A stretch of 64,000 nucleotides of DNA from the NCBI RefSeq assembly GCF_000208745.1, contig NC_030851.1:32701833-32765832 (forward strand), written 5' to 3'. The notes under the pieces are model-generated. The model saw only the letters and a program-made list of their open reading frames with translations. It was not told where the DNA came from and did not search any database. Positions 37,264-49,930 of this stretch are shown here, in pieces. Each line of letters opens with the position of its first letter. Within the stretch, counting starts at the first letter, position 1. Made by a program: the position numbers and the translations under genes. Source of the stretch: Theobroma cacao. Lineage: Eukaryota; Streptophyta; Magnoliopsida; Malvales; Malvaceae.

Positions 37264-37500
37264 ATGGACCGACAACAAATCCAGAGAGGCAGCATTGTTA
37301 AGCTGAGTTTGGCAAAGCTTTCAATGGCAGATATGCAATCTAGCCGATGGATCCCAGTAGCTGCAATGTGCTCCCTCTTTAATTCAGCTTACCGAACCTT
37401 CACCAATACTGACAATGACTTTTGTAAGCAGCAAGGTGATTACTGTTTTCAATTAAACCGCCTCAGAATTAGAATAATTGGAATGTGGGTCCTTCCATGA
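37264..37500 (+). CDS. Hypothetical small open reading frame
   Basis: A 78-codon frame opening MDRQQIQRGSIVKLSLAKL. A TATATAA sequence lies about 110 bases upstream and the ATG context is AGCATGG. I recognise no family, signal peptide or repeat. It may be a chance frame in a non-coding transcript or a gene fragment. Confidence 0.15.
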   Translation: MDRQQIQRGSIVKLSLAKLSMADMQSSRWIPVAAMCSLFNSAYRTFTNTDNDFCKQQGDYCFQLNRLRIRIIGMWVLP

Positions 37501-38982
37501 TCTTGTACTATCGTTCACACAATGCTAGATTAGTGTTTTTGATGGAATAATGGATGTGAGGGAATAAAAGGACGGGACAAGCCAACCATTGAGTAGAGAC
37601 GTGTACAAACTTGAAACTCACTCATGACTCGAATTAGTAGTCTATTCCCCACTCTTTACGATCTCTGTCAAACAAGGCGAAGCCAATTGGACCACTGGGC
37701 TTAAGTAGAAAAATAGAAAGATCAATGTATCAGAAAACATGCATACAGTATGTTTGCCTCATTGCCTGACCTTTGAATTTGATGATCTGTATTCTGAAAT
37801 GCCAGCTGCCTTGACCTCGTGGCCAGGGCTACTAAGTGGTTTATAAAGTCTGGGCTTAAAAATCCAATTTAGCCCCATCCCATTATCTCACCAAGCTAAA
37901 TCAATGTGCAAGATGGTTGGAATATTGAAACAAGTTGCCATTTTGAAGGGATGGCTTTAAAAACTTTACTCATCCACTAGACAATTAAGATTCTAAGAAG
38001 GAAGCTTCTGCTTTTTTGCAGCAGCCCTTTTGGTGGTCCAAGATAAAATTGAGCATCATGCCAGTCATGGACCCAATATACATTCTCAGCACTTCCCACC
38101 AGAACAAGTATAAAAACTTATCCCACTTTTTGATATAATCCAACAGGGGCTTTAGATATTAGAAGACAGGACGACATGGCAGCTTTAAGACGGTCTTGGT
38201 AAGGACCAGCTAGTCATAGGCCGAGAGCAGTGCTACAAGGCCCACAACACGCACCAATTGGCTGAAGTACATCTGCATGCAGTTCTATTGCGTCAACCCA
38301 TTTATCTATTTTGACTGATCTTGCAGTGACGGTCGGGTCACGGGTTATAAAATCTTCAATAAAGAACACCAAGCAAAGAAGCTGAATGTCATGGACCATG
38401 TGAGAAATAGAAACTGCTACATAGGACACCATTGAGGCACAACCATTTTGACAGTAATGCAACACAATGCCCTGCCAGACAATATAACCGTGGGCTTAGA
38501 CAGCTCCATTCATCACACCCTTAGTTATTTCGCGAAATCTAGGGATGATCTAGCCAGTGTAGAACTGCAACTTGAAGTGCACCCTCGTTGGCAGTAGCAT
38601 TTGGCAGGACACACATAATTGAACCTAATAGTCTAAATAAACATTACAAGAAAGTACATTATATGGTCTCCTAATCTATTACAACTCAACTGCCATGCAG
38701 CAATAGTGAATCTAAATTTTGTTACACATTGCCTGCAACTACAGAGATGAACAAATAGATCCTATCTGATAACATAACTTATGAGTCAACACACCTTTTC
38801 TCAAACAAAAAAAAAAACTAAATGAAAGGAGCATTCTTGGATGGACTATACCGTATTACTATGTATTGGCTCAACATGATAATTACCAATTAAATTTTAT
38901 TAAAAAAAAACAGATAATTAAAGCTATTCAATATCATTTCACCAGGAATTGAAATTTCAGAACCCAACAAAATTGAGAAAAC

Positions 38983-41055
38983 TCACTCCACAGAAATCAC
39001 TTCAACCAATTTCTTACTTGCCTCACTCACTTCCACCTTTTCCATCTTCAAACGGTGATGCATCACAGGACTTGTCCTTCCAGCAGCTGCATAAGTTCTG
39101 ATCAATGATTCAAACACTTCCTCTCCTACATGATCTACAGCTTTCTTCAAAATCTCCAGAAAACCTTCAGCCCCATCAACATCTTTCTCTTGCTCAAAGT
39201 GCCACATAACTGTCCCAATAGTTTTAGATGATGGCACCCACTTTCCACCATCTCCTCTGCCGGTAGATATAGCATTGGCCACACAATCAACTGCCAGCTT
39301 GATGTCCCCATTTTTCAAATAATAATCCAAAAAGATCTCCCAAGTTTTGGCATTAGGCTTCACCCCTCTCTTGCGAGCCCTCTCCTTCAGCTCTTGAGCT
39401 TTCTCTAGCAAACCCTCCTTGGCATAAGCTCCAATTAAGGCATTTGCAATCCGGATATCATAAGTAGAGCAACCTGATTCCCATTCTCTAAAGCATTTCT
39501 CTGCTCCTGGTAAATCTTTCAAGTTGACTAGTACCTGAATCATATTCAGAAAGCTTACATTGGCTGTTTTGTGAAAAGACAGCCTCAATGAACGCCATAT
39601 TCGATAAACTTCAAGCAAATTTCCCACTTGGCCATACAATGTAATTAGAAAATGGAAAGCAGAAAGGTCTCTGCGGGAATTTCTCTTTTCCAATTCCTTA
39701 AGTGCCTCTTCTGCCTTTTTAAACAAGCCAGCATCCACATAAACAGATGCTATATTGCTATATGTTGTCCAATCATCATCATCTTCAGCATCTCTCTTCA
39801 TTTCGTCAATAACTCTTTCAAACCCAGAAATATCATTCATAGCAGCCAGAGCCCTCATCCAAACATTGTATGTATAGGAATCTGGCATGATACCACACGA
39901 CTTCATTTCCTGTATAACATCTGGGACCCTTTCCGGCTGGCCAATTTTTGTGTATAGAGTCATGAGACTGTTGTAAGACATGGAGCCTAACGGAAGGTTA
40001 TGTTCCTTCATCTTTTCCATTAGAGCTTCTGCTTTTTCAGTCATCAATTCCTTACAGTAACAGTTGAGAAGGGCACCATAAGTGAGATGGTTCTTCAATG
40101 CTTCAGGAAGGTCAATAAAGTAATTTTCTGCAGCAGGAATCCCTTGAGCTTTGGCAACCAAATCAAGATGGATAGCCTGATCGCTAACTGTCTTATTCAT
40201 GCCCCGCTTAGTGACCATTGTTTCAGAGAGCTGTAAAGTCAAACATCATGACATACTTAATCCATTCTGCAATTGAACCAAGGAAATCAAACAGAAAAAC
40301 ATCTATTCATAAAAACGAATCTGGAGCCAAGCATTAGCAACAATTATATACAAAATTGGACATTGGTTTCCACATGCTTGGACATCTTTACTTCTAAAAA
40401 CAGGCCGAGCAGCTGTGTCTAAAGAAACTAGGAACAAAATCCTACAAACTACAAGCTGGAACTCAACCAGAGGCACAGTATAGTGAGATAAGATCATTTT
40501 CACTTATCTCTCTCAAAACGCTGCTACGTCTCCATTAATCCAATTATGACTTCATTTTACACTTGAAAAGTTCAAATTACTTTGCCAAGTCTACGTCTCC
40601 ATTAATCACCCAATTCTACCTTTTAAGCAACTACGTCAAGTTACCTACAGTCAAACGAATAAATGGCTGGGAAGAAAAAAAGAGCCAAGATTGACATTGC
40701 TACATTAGCCGATTACCATTCATTAATCATTACCGAAGCTTCTTGCCCATTAGAAAATTAGATTAAAAAAATAGAATAAAACCCCTGATAAACCCCAAGC
40801 TTTCATCTAATAAAATAAAAAATGCACCTTGAGAGCAGGGTAATAGAGCTTGCGATGGCGAAGCTTCTTGAGAGTGTCGTCAACTTCCCATTTGTAGACG
40901 CGCTTGGAGCTCTTGAGGAACTGATTCAGCTGCTGCCGCACGCTGATTTCCGAGCTGCCGTCCTTAAAAAGCCTGTGGTAAAGTGCCTCTTCTAAGTACT
41001 TCTTCGACCTTCTGGTCACATTCTTGGTCCGTCCCAACTGTTGCATTAACGCCAT
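38983..41055 (-). CDS. P-class pentatricopeptide repeat protein, At1g60770-like, mitochondrial
   Basis: Minus strand, exon 1 41055-40828 and exon 2 40230-38983, with a 597-base GT-AG intron; joined in phase 0 they give 491 residues, the same as I recall for Arabidopsis At1g60770. Exon 1 opens MALMQQLGRTKNVTRRSKKY, a basic N-terminus able to target mitochondria, followed by LEEALYHRLFKDG, a conserved start of this subfamily. Exon 2 carries degenerate 35-residue helical repeats, for example YNSLMTLYTKIGQPERVPDV and TYNVWMRALAAMNDISGFER, and no E or DYW editing domain. Plants have many such proteins that bind organellar RNA; from memory, close relatives have been found attached to the mitochondrial ribosome, which the promoter motifs here would suit. 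No frame damage seen. Confidence 0.92.
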
Positions 41056-41077
41056 TGCTTTGTTTCTGCTCGAGGGG

Positions 41078-41087
41078 TTAGGGTTTT
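41078..41087 (-). promoter_or_regulatory. Telo-box just upstream of the PPR gene
   Basis: On the minus strand AAAACCCTAA sits about 23 bases upstream of the start codon. Telo-boxes (AAACCCTAA) are typical of plant genes for ribosomal proteins and other translation components. Two site II elements lie further upstream, TGGGCT at 41211-41216 and TGGGCC at 41307-41312 on the plus strand; site II bound by TCP factors together with a telo-box is the classic combination. Confidence 0.6.
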
Positions 41088-41347
41088 AGGCTTTTTGTTT
41101 TGGATTTGGGGAAATCTTTTAGAAATGAAAGAAACCCTGAAGCGAAAGGAATAGTTGAGAGGGCGATCGCTTAGGTTTTGTGATTGGGGCGGCATGAACT
41201 TAAGTTAATATGGGCTTCCGATAAGGATTGCAAACAATATTGGCCAGATCTGTGTTCCACCCAAATATACACACACTTCCGCCTAGCGCATATTCTAAAT
41301 TGAAAATGGGCCTTCCTACTTCATTGTTGGATTATATGTAACCTCTT

Positions 41348-42090
41348 TAGGGCCTGTTGGCCTGACTTATTTTTAGTTTAAAAATTATTATCAAGTTCAT
41401 ATAAAAATAATAATATTTAAAATTATATTAAAATTGTTTAATAAGTTGTTTGGTAAAATTAATTATTTAAACTTTAATTTTTTATTAAAATTACTATAAA
41501 GAGTATCATATCATGTTAAATCACTTCATAAATCAAAGTAGAACAAATCTATTTTGAGTTTATATTCGATTTTAGATATTAAACTAAAAAAATCCATAAA
41601 GCAACGAAACAATTATCGACCATGTATAGTAGTTCTAGTATTAGATTTTTTGGTAAAGAAGAGAGAAACCTTTTAAATAGTACCTAAATGCAACTTTGAA
41701 TTTTGAGTTATCTTTTCTCTTAATTTTTGCAAGAACAAAAAAAACCATAATTTTGTTATTTAGTTGTTAAATCTTTTGTTTGGTTTTAGTAGTTTTTATA
41801 GAGAGATAGAGGAGAGGGATATTACGATTTTGCTTTGGAGAATGGTGATTTGCAATAAGAGAAGAAAAGAAGATTAATTGAGAAAAAGGAGTATTTTCTA
41901 AAAAGCTGTTTTGTTTTAAAAAGAAAAGAAAAGTAAACTCTTCTCTAGAGCTTTTCTTTAAGCTTTTTTTTTTAAAAAAAAATTCTTTAAAAAAAGTTAT
42001 TTCTTTTTAAAGCTTCTCAAAAATCCTGTTTAATTTTGTTTTTACTTTTAAGAAATAGATAAGTAGAAAAAAATAAGTTAAATAGGCACT
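41348..42090. mobile_element. hAT-like MITE candidate, AT-rich
   Basis: The left end reads AGGGCCTGTTGGCCTGACTT and the right end, reverse complemented, AGTGCCTATTTAACTTATTT; both continue into A/T-rich arms that can fold back, with AGCTTTTTT and AAAAAAGC type stretches in the interior. A related, shorter sequence lies at about 58300-58690. GGGCCTGTTTGG-like ends are frequent in plant hAT-derived MITEs. I could not define a clean 8-base target duplication, so the limits are approximate. Confidence 0.45.
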
Positions 42091-44765
42091 TAATATTATT
42101 TATTTATACAAATTGAGCCAATATATTTTCTTTTTCTTTTTTGAAAGATACAAGTCTGAAAGAAAGTTAAAAAGTCTAATCTATATATTTTCTTTTAATT
42201 ATTAATATTGATCCAAACTTTAAAATTCTTCTGTCAATATGTTGCTGTGTCTCAACTATGTTGAATGATGTTGACATGGCCCATAACATAGCATCGATCA
42301 TGTTGTTTAATGTTAGTGTGGTGTTTATTTTTATTTTTCTATTTTTACAATTTTTTTTAAAGTTATGAAAGAAAAAAATAGCACTAAATATTTTTTATTT
42401 CTACAAAAAGAATTTGAAAACAATTTTTTAAATACTCAAATATTATAAAAATTTAAAAGAAATTAGAATATTTTATGTTTTTTAAAAGATTGATTAAATT
42501 AAAAAATCCACAAAAAGAAATTTTTTAAAAAATGAAAAATTAAAAACCAAAATATATTTTTACTTTTTAAAAGTTCTAAAAATAAAAAATTATAATTTTT
42601 TTTAAAAATATTTCTTATTTTTTTAAAGAAATAAAGATTATTTTTGTGTTATTTCATATTCCTAGAAATTTATAAAAAAGAAACAAAATTCTAATCTTTT
42701 ATAAGTGTAAAAATATAAAAAATATTTTTTTTCATTTTATATTTTGAGAGCTTTTAAAAATAAAAAATTATTTCTTCTTTTTTAATTTTATAAAACAAAA
42801 GTAATATTTCTATTTTTCAAAATTTTCTAAATTTTTCAAAATAAAATTTTATTTTTTATTTTTAATGTTTTTGAATATTTCATAAAAAATAAAAAGTTAT
42901 TTTTATTATTTTATCTTTTAAATTTTAAAAAATAAAAAAAATATCTTTAATCAACATCAACTCAACATTAATAACACATTGAATGATATGTCATCAATCA
43001 CATCGGTTAACATCATATCATCAACCACAGAAGCATTAGCCAACTTGGCTAATCTCTTTTTTACCCCTTAGATTTGGAAAGAAATATTCTGATCATATTT
43101 TTTAATAAAGGAATTATACATCAATTAATGATTTAAATGTTTGGATGTGCGAACTTAACTAACTTTATATCAACTTATTTAACAAAAAATATCTTAAGAA
43201 CATTGATAGGAACTAAATTAAGATTAACAATTATTAAAAATACAAAAATCAATTTATATAAATAACAATAAATAGATTAAATCTAATATTTTTTTATGTA
43301 AAACGAGAATTACATTTAAAATTTGACCGATAGATTTAGGTTGATATACATACATGTGCAATGATACAAACATATATATATATAATCAAGATTTTTCTTT
43401 TTAAGGATGCATCTTTCTATTGTAGGTAAAAATAAAATGTCACGCTTAAAGGATAGTTCATGATTAAAATTATAGTTTTTAAAATTAGAGATATCATGTT
43501 GGAATCTTGAGAAAAGAAGGGATCTTTGATCTCTATGTCTTTAAGGCTGGAGACATCACAACGGTTAAAATTTACGATTTCATCCAATAAGTTTCCGAAA
43601 GGAGGTCAAGAGATTTATGAACGTCAAAAAAAGTTACTTTCTCTTCTTATAAATGATGTGTTATAACAAAAAAAAAATACTAAAAATGAATATATATATA
43701 TATATAATTAATTTTGTATAATATTAATTAAAAATGTTAACCGGTGTTTATTGACACTAATTAAAGTGATATTTAGAGAAAAAATGTTGAAATTAATGCA
43801 TTTTTTCACTTTTGATTTTTGTGAAAATAATGCGTTAAATGAAAAAAAAAACTTTTTTGAGATAATAATTTAACTAACCTTAACTATTATTACCTATAAA
43901 CAATAACCATTGCGTATCATTTTTTTAAATCTTTAAGTAACATTTAATTAAATAAAATTTGAAACAGAAGTTGGTGTCCATTGCAGTACCAGGCTACCCC
44001 ACAAACAGAAGATTAGGCACTTCTAAGTTCTAACAGGAGCTTTAATTTCAGTACCTATCAGCTTCACAACTACATTTGCCTCAGAGTCAGAGAGAAGGTT
44101 CTGGAATTCTACCTATGAATCCTCCACTCTCCCCATTATCTTTTTCCTTTTCCAAAAAGAAGGGATAAGTAAATCAGTGAACGTGTAATGCAGGCTTGGT
44201 CAACTCCCGAACCAGGAAGGAAAAAAAGATGCCGAATTTAATGTAGAATAGAGGACGGCATAAAGCGTCCATTAACGGAGCTTCGTTTGACTTGTTAGTT
44301 CTTTTAAGGTGTAGGTGAGTAGTTGAAGAAACTGCTGGTCACTCACAACTTTAAAAGCATATAGGAATAGGACAGCTTTTCTTTGACACCCCAATGCAAA
44401 AGATCTTCAATCTTCATGCATGCCTAAAGCATGTTTCGTCCTCATATGTATGGCCTTCATGGACTTTGTTTCCAGTTTCTAGTCACCAGTCGGCCCATTC
44501 TGTACCTAATGAATAATGATGGAGGCAACCCCCATAAACAATGGAAACAGAAAACACAAAGGATATAAATGCTCCAAGCCAATGTCAATGTCCAACTAAA
44601 ACATTGTACCTCCAAGAAATTGAGTTTATTTAATGATATCAGAGGAATGCTTTTACAAAGATTAAATAGTATTTTAACTAATTTTAAAATAGAATGTCTC
44701 TCAATTTTAAAATTTATTGTAATTAAATGTGTAACAATCATGCTTTTCTTTTCTTTTTCTTTCAC
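42091..44765. other. AT-rich non-coding region with fold-back sequence
   Basis: No gene. Between about 42330 and 42950 the DNA is almost only alternating A-rich and T-rich blocks. The flanks carry loosely inverted blocks with TGTTGA..TGATGTTGAC near 42257-42276 and TCATCAATCAC..TTAACATCATATC near 42990-43020, suggesting an old terminal-inverted-repeat element, but the match is weak. Confidence 0.35.
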
Positions 44766-44770
44766 CTATA

Positions 44771-45079
44771 TGATACAAAATATAAAGAAAGATATACTAA
44801 GAAAATAATTGAGAGAAGAATTTAGAGAAAAATTGAGAAAAAAAACTTCTGGTTCATTTCTCATGAGAGAATAACTTCTGGTTCATTTCTCACTATTTTT
44901 TATTATTCTTGATTGTAATTTTTCATCAAGTAGAAAGCCCTATTTATAGGGTTACATAGATGTGAGGGTTACATAGTATTAATGAAGATATTGATGAACC
45001 ATCATAAATATATATATTGATTATGAATGGAACTTGAAAGGTAGGGAGATTCAATGGACACATTCATTTATTCATAACA
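44771..45079 (-). repeat. 3' LTR of the copia element
   Basis: 309 bases, TG...CA ends. It contains a local duplication of ACTTCTGGTTCATTTCTCA that the other LTR has largely lost or never gained. TATTTATAGGG in the middle could serve as a TATA-like promoter element in one orientation. Confidence 0.9.
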
Positions 45080-45122
45080 CTTCTCCTTGAATGTCCATTG
45101 TATCATGAAAACAGTGCTTTAA

Positions 45123-45368
45123 AATTCTACCACATAAAAAACCTTAAGCCAGAAAAACCTAGTGAGACAAAAACCAGACAGAAGGAAAAAAAAATACAAA
45201 GCACTTAATAATTTCTCCCCCTTAGATGAAGCACCATTTCAAGGGCTTCACAAGACATGCTTTAAGCTACATCGTTAAAAACCTTAAGCAAGAAAAACTC
45301 AGTGGGACAAAAATCAGACATAAAGGAAAGAGAGTACAGTGCATAGTCCATAATATGTTCCCCCTCAA
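45123..45368 (-). repeat. Tandemly duplicated sequence beside the polypurine tract
   Basis: Two copies (about 45123-45230 and 45260-45368) share AAAAACCTTAAGC, AGAAAAAC, GGGACAAAAA/GAGACAAAAA, CAGACA and each end in a CCCCC-rich stretch, that is a polypurine GGGGG tract on the coding strand. The element therefore carries two candidate polypurine tracts in addition to the one next to the LTR. Confidence 0.65.
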
Positions 45369-45828
45369 TTGAGCCATATTGCCACTTTTGGGGCATTTGA
45401 TATTTTGCCATTTCAAGGGCAAATTAATCTTGCATCCTATTAACTCGCAACATTCTAATGCCATATACTAATTTCTCAAATGTTGACGTTCACAATGATT
45501 TGGTAAAAAGATCTGCAAGATTATTGGAGGAGCGAATCTGTTTAATGCCAACTTGTCGACTTTCTTGAAGTTTATGAGTATAGAAAAATTTCAGTGAGAT
45601 ATGTTTGGTCTTATCTCCTTTAATATGTCCTCCCTTGACTTATGCAACACAAGCAGCATTGTCTTCATAAATTATAGTGAGATAATTTATAATCGGTGTT
45701 AAACAACAAGAATTATGAATATTTGCTATAACGGATCTCAACCAAACACACTCTTTTCCAGCTACATATGCAACGATAATCTCATAGTGGTTGGAGGATG
45801 TAGCTACTAACGATTGCTTAATAAAGCG

Positions 45829-46799
45829 TCAAGAAATGGCGGTGCCGTTATAGCAAAATAAATAACTAGTTTGGGAGCGAGCCTTGTGCGGATCAGATTT
45901 ATATCCCGTATCAGCATATCCAACTAAACCAGAGTTAGTGGAATCCTTGGAATGATATAACCCCAAATCCATGGTTTCTCGGAGATAGCGGAAGATATGT
46001 TTTATCTCATTCCAATATCTCCAGGTTGGTTTAGAATTAAAGCAGGTAACAAATTTACTGCAAAAGCAATATATGATCTCGTGCATTGTGCCAAATACAT
46101 CAAAGCCCCAATAACATTGAGATATGGTGCTTTAGGACCAAGTATTTCCTCATTAAATTCTCTAGGACGAAACGGGTCCTTTTGGGGATTAAGAAACCTT
46201 ACAACCATAGGAGTGCTCAATAGGTGAGCTTTATCCATGTTAAAATGTCTAAGCAATCTCTCAATATATACTGACTGATGGACAAGTATTCCATTTGTTT
46301 TGTGCTCAAGCTCTAGACCAAGACAAAGTTTGGTTTTATCCAAATCTTTAACTTCAAATTCACGTTTCAAGTATTCAGCAATTTTAGATAACTTTTCTGG
46401 AGTTCCAATCAAATTCGTATCGTTGACATAAACTACTATTATAGCAAATTCGATTTTTGATTTCTTAATAAACACGTATAAGTAGATAGGATCATTATTG
46501 TACCATTCCTTAATTAGGTACTCGTTTAAACGTTGATACCGCATGCAGTCGGATTGTTTTAACTCGTACAAAGACCTTTGCTAATTTATTGAGAATAAGT
46601 TACGGGGAGTGTATGCTTCAGGCATTTTTAATTCCTTAAGAATTTTCATATAAATATCAGAGTCTAATGAACTATATAAATATGTCGTCACAACATCCAT
46701 AAGATGCATTTTCAATTTTACGAAAATTGCTAGGCTAATAAGGAAACAAAAAGTAATCATATCCATCACAGGTGAATATGTCTCATCATAATCAATCAC
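45829..46799 (-). pseudogene. Reverse transcriptase and RNase H of the copia element, broken
   Basis: Three frames must be combined. 46799-46581 has IDYDETYSPVMD and KMHLMDVVTTYL; 46571-46002 has LKQSDCMRYQRLNEYL, then IVVYVNDTNLIGT, LCLGLELEHKTNG and YLNVIGALMYLAQCTRS; 46086-45829 has IKHIFRYLRETMDLGLYH and the RNase H block VGYADTGYKSDPHKARSQT. The RT active site is YVND instead of YVDD (codon AAC, plus coordinates 46422-46424), which removes a catalytic aspartate. A stop lies between the first and second blocks, near 46580. Confidence 0.9.
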
Positions 46800-47545
46800 A
46801 GGTCTTTGAGAGAATCCTTAGGCAATGAGTCAGGCTTTATATCTCACGACCTCGTTTTTCTCATTTCATTTCTAGACAAAAACCCATTTATATCCAACAT
46901 GCTTTACACTGTCAAGGGTTCGAGCTACAAGCCCAAAAACCTCTCGTTTACCTAAGGAAGCCAATTCAACTTGGATTGCTTCCTCCCACTTATGCCAATC
47001 TTACCTTTGACGACATTCGATAATATATCGTAGTTCATAATCTCATAAGCAACTGAGAATGCAAATGCATCATCGATGATTATCTCATTTCGATCTGAAA
47101 TCTCATTACAATATGTAATAGAAATCTCAGTATTCCCGAGGTCAGTGATCTTTTCATGGGTTTGTGCCTTTTCAAGGGCAACAAGCTTTTCTAGAGCAAT
47201 ACGTGCCTTTTTAGGGGCAATGGGCTCTTTTCGAACGGATTCATGATTCTTCCCCTTTCGTTTTCAAGGAATGGTGTCTTTTGTAACTATTGGTCTTTCA
47301 CGCTTCAAGCGTGGACCATTTTGATCCATTTCAACTTGTTCTTCAGGAACAACAATCCTAGTTGGGGTATTCATAGCTGCAATATGAGATTTCGTAACCT
47401 TTGTAACATCATTAAATGCATCGAGAAGTCTATCGGTAATATCCTGTAAATGGATTATATGTTGCACCTCATTTTCACATTCATGAGTTTTTGGGTTTAA
47501 ATGGGATAAATTTTTCTCATTCTAGGAGAAAATCTCAATTGGTTT

Positions 47546-48307
47546 CTACTTCTTAGTCATGGAAGCCTTAGTTATCTCAATCGATGGAAACACTGTCTCA
47601 TCGAAATGACAATCCGTAAATCTGGCGGTAAAAATATCACCCGTCATTGGTTCCATGAACTTGATAATGGACGGTGAATCAAACCCAACATAAATTCCCA
47701 AACGATGTTGGGGACCCATTTTAATCCTTTTTGGCGGTGCTATAGGTACCTGCACAAGGTAACTAAAGGTGCGTAAATGTGAAATATCTAGTTCATAACC
47801 AAAAACCAATTGCATGGGGGATTGTAAGAGAGCAACAGTGGGGCGTAATTTAATTAATGCTGCTGCATGCAAAACAACATGACCCCACGCTGTGTAATTG
47901 AAATTTGTTCTCAATAATAGAGTAAGAGCGATAATTTGGATGCGTTTTATCAAGTATTCTGTCAATCCGTTCTGAGTATGAACATGTGGAACTGGATGCT
48001 CAACCTCGATTCCTAATGAAGTACAATACGCATCAAAGCTCTTTGATGTAAATTCACTAGCATTATCCATCCTTATGCTCTTAATTGAATAATCAAGGAA
48101 ATGTGCTTGGAGCTTTATAATTTGCGCAAGTAAATGTGCAAATGCAACATTGCGTGTAGATAACAGACAAACATGGGACCATCTGCAGGATGCATCCATT
48201 AATACCATAAAATATTGAAACGACCCATTTGCTGGTTGTATTGGTCCACAAATATCACATTGGATTCTTTGCAAGAATGAAAGGGATTCAAGATTAACCT
48301 TTGTCAT
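47546..48307 (-). pseudogene. Integrase of the copia element
   Basis: A 253-codon open frame with the copia integrase core: QCDICGPIQPANGSFQYF, the second aspartate in SIRMDNASEFTSKSF, and the glutamate in HTQNGLTEYLIKR, so the D-D-E catalytic set appears intact. The downstream region YVGFDSPSIIKF.EPMTGDIF is typical of the end of the copia integrase. It is separated from the upstream protease frame by a stop (near 48325) and from the RT by frameshifts, so it would not be expressed as part of a normal polyprotein. Confidence 0.88.
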
Positions 48308-48328
48308 AGAAGTTTTAGTAATGAGCTT

Positions 48329-48913
48329 TCATTGTGAACATGCTTCACAAGTATAATCCTTAGACAACAAAACCTTTTTATCCTTTAAAAGGTGTCTTCT
48401 AGTATTTTGGATTATCCTACGCATCATCGTAGCTCCCGGGTGACCTAGGCGATCATGCCAAAGGTCAAACTCATTAGGATTTACCAGTCTCCAGGACATA
48501 GTAGCGTAAACTTCAATAGCTCTAATAGGGATACAACACAATCCTTTAGTTAAAGCTTCCAACTTCTCATGGATGGTCTTTTGGCCTATCTTATAAGAGG
48601 TGATGCAAAGAAATTCTTTATTTTGCTCATCAATTGTCTCAAAATGGTAATTACGACATACATCTTTGTAACTAAGTAGATTACTCTTCGATCTACTACT
48701 CAGCAATGCATCCTCAATATTCAAAGTGGTGCCATTCGATGGAACAATTGTGGCATTCCCTAAACCATCAACAATCCCAACAGGACCTAATATTGTATGG
48801 ACATTTGCCTTACGTAATGTCATACTCGAGAAAAAGTGCTTACCACGAAAAATGGTATGTGTCGCTGTATTATCAAGCAAACAGACATCTTTCTTTTTCT
48901 CGATGGTTTCCAT
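48329..48913 (-). pseudogene. Protease and GAG-pre-integrase of the copia element
   Basis: 194 codons. The start holds CLLDNTATHTIF, matching the LLDT.TTHTI protease region of this copia lineage but with an altered active-site triplet. It ends with the pre-integrase zinc-finger region DLWHDRLGHPGATMMRRI ... CEAC. It belongs to the same broken polyprotein as the integrase. Confidence 0.85.
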
Positions 48914-49079
48914 TTGTACTTATATTGATAACTTCAGGTATCACTTGCATTAACAACTTCAAGTGTCAAGCAAAAATTCACAAATCAGTTATAGGATAAT
49001 AATTTTATTTATGAACAATCAAGTAAAAGTAATACATTGAAAATAACATCAAAATTCTTAGATCCTAAGTCTAACTTGA

Positions 49080-49930
49080 CTTCCACTAATCTAATGCCTT
49101 TTTAAAGTCATTGAAAAAATCAAAGACATCTAATGATGTTTTTACTTCTACAGGAGCGGGAGGAGTCATTTCAACGAAGGTATTATTAGCCTTGACGTTA
49201 GTCATAACGTTTTTAATGGCATGAGTTTCAACTTGTTTGCCTTTATCCTTTAGGGATGCCTGGTATAAATCAACAAAATGCTTTGGCATACGACATGTAC
49301 ACGACCAGTGTCTAGTCATGCCATGATTCAAATACTTTCATCATGTTCCTTCTTAGGCTTTTTGCCCTGACCATGATTCAAGCCAAGATTCATTTGCCTA
49401 GGGTGCTTATATTTTCCGCCACCCTTTCATGGGTTATGCACTAGCCTGTGCTCACAGCCCTTAAATTGGCCAATACTTTTACCAGAGCAAGCATTTGCTT
49501 TAGGCAATGCTTTTGAGCCAGCAAGTCTTATATCATGATTTTTTAGCAATAGTTCATTAGTTTGCTCGGCAGTTAGGAGGACAAAAATCAACTTTAAGTA
49601 CGTCGTAAATTGATGCTGCCGGTATTGCTGCTACAATACAATATTTGAAGCATGAAAAGTAGAGAAAGTTTTCTCTAATAGCTTTGATTCATTGAGCTCA
49701 ACACCATATAACTCTAGCTGTGAAACTATATCAAATAAGGCTGAGTTGTAATCAGACATTGATTTAAAGTCTTGCAGCTTGAGATGTTGCCAATCATATT
49801 ATGCTTAAGGAAGAATACTGTGCTTAAGGGAGAATACCTCTATCTTAATCTCGTCCACAGTATCCTAGAATCTCGGACGGATAAATATTGAATCTTCAGG
49901 CTCTCATGTAAATGACGACAAATGAAAATT
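49080..49930 (-). pseudogene. Gag region of the copia element, decayed
   Basis: Short frames only. Minus strand 49331-49086 reads MTRHWSCTCRMPKHFVDLYQASLKDKG, shown here as the remains of the CX2CX4HX4C zinc knuckle: HWS.TCR.PKH.VDLYQ is a hallmark downstream of Gag in this lineage. Further right the frame is interrupted several times. No intact Gag is possible. Confidence 0.75.

Larger units (their letters stand above)
34636..38982. other. Tail-to-tail intergenic region, neprosin gene and PPR gene
   Basis: AT-rich, no supported gene. It holds a long TA microsatellite with an unresolved base at 36284. A small open frame at 37264-37500 is preceded by a TATATAA at about 37155 but matches nothing I recognise. 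Confidence 0.45.

Noticed and set aside
48706..48999. Plus-strand 97-codon frame in the copia element
   Set aside because: Antisense shadow of the protease/pre-integrase frame.
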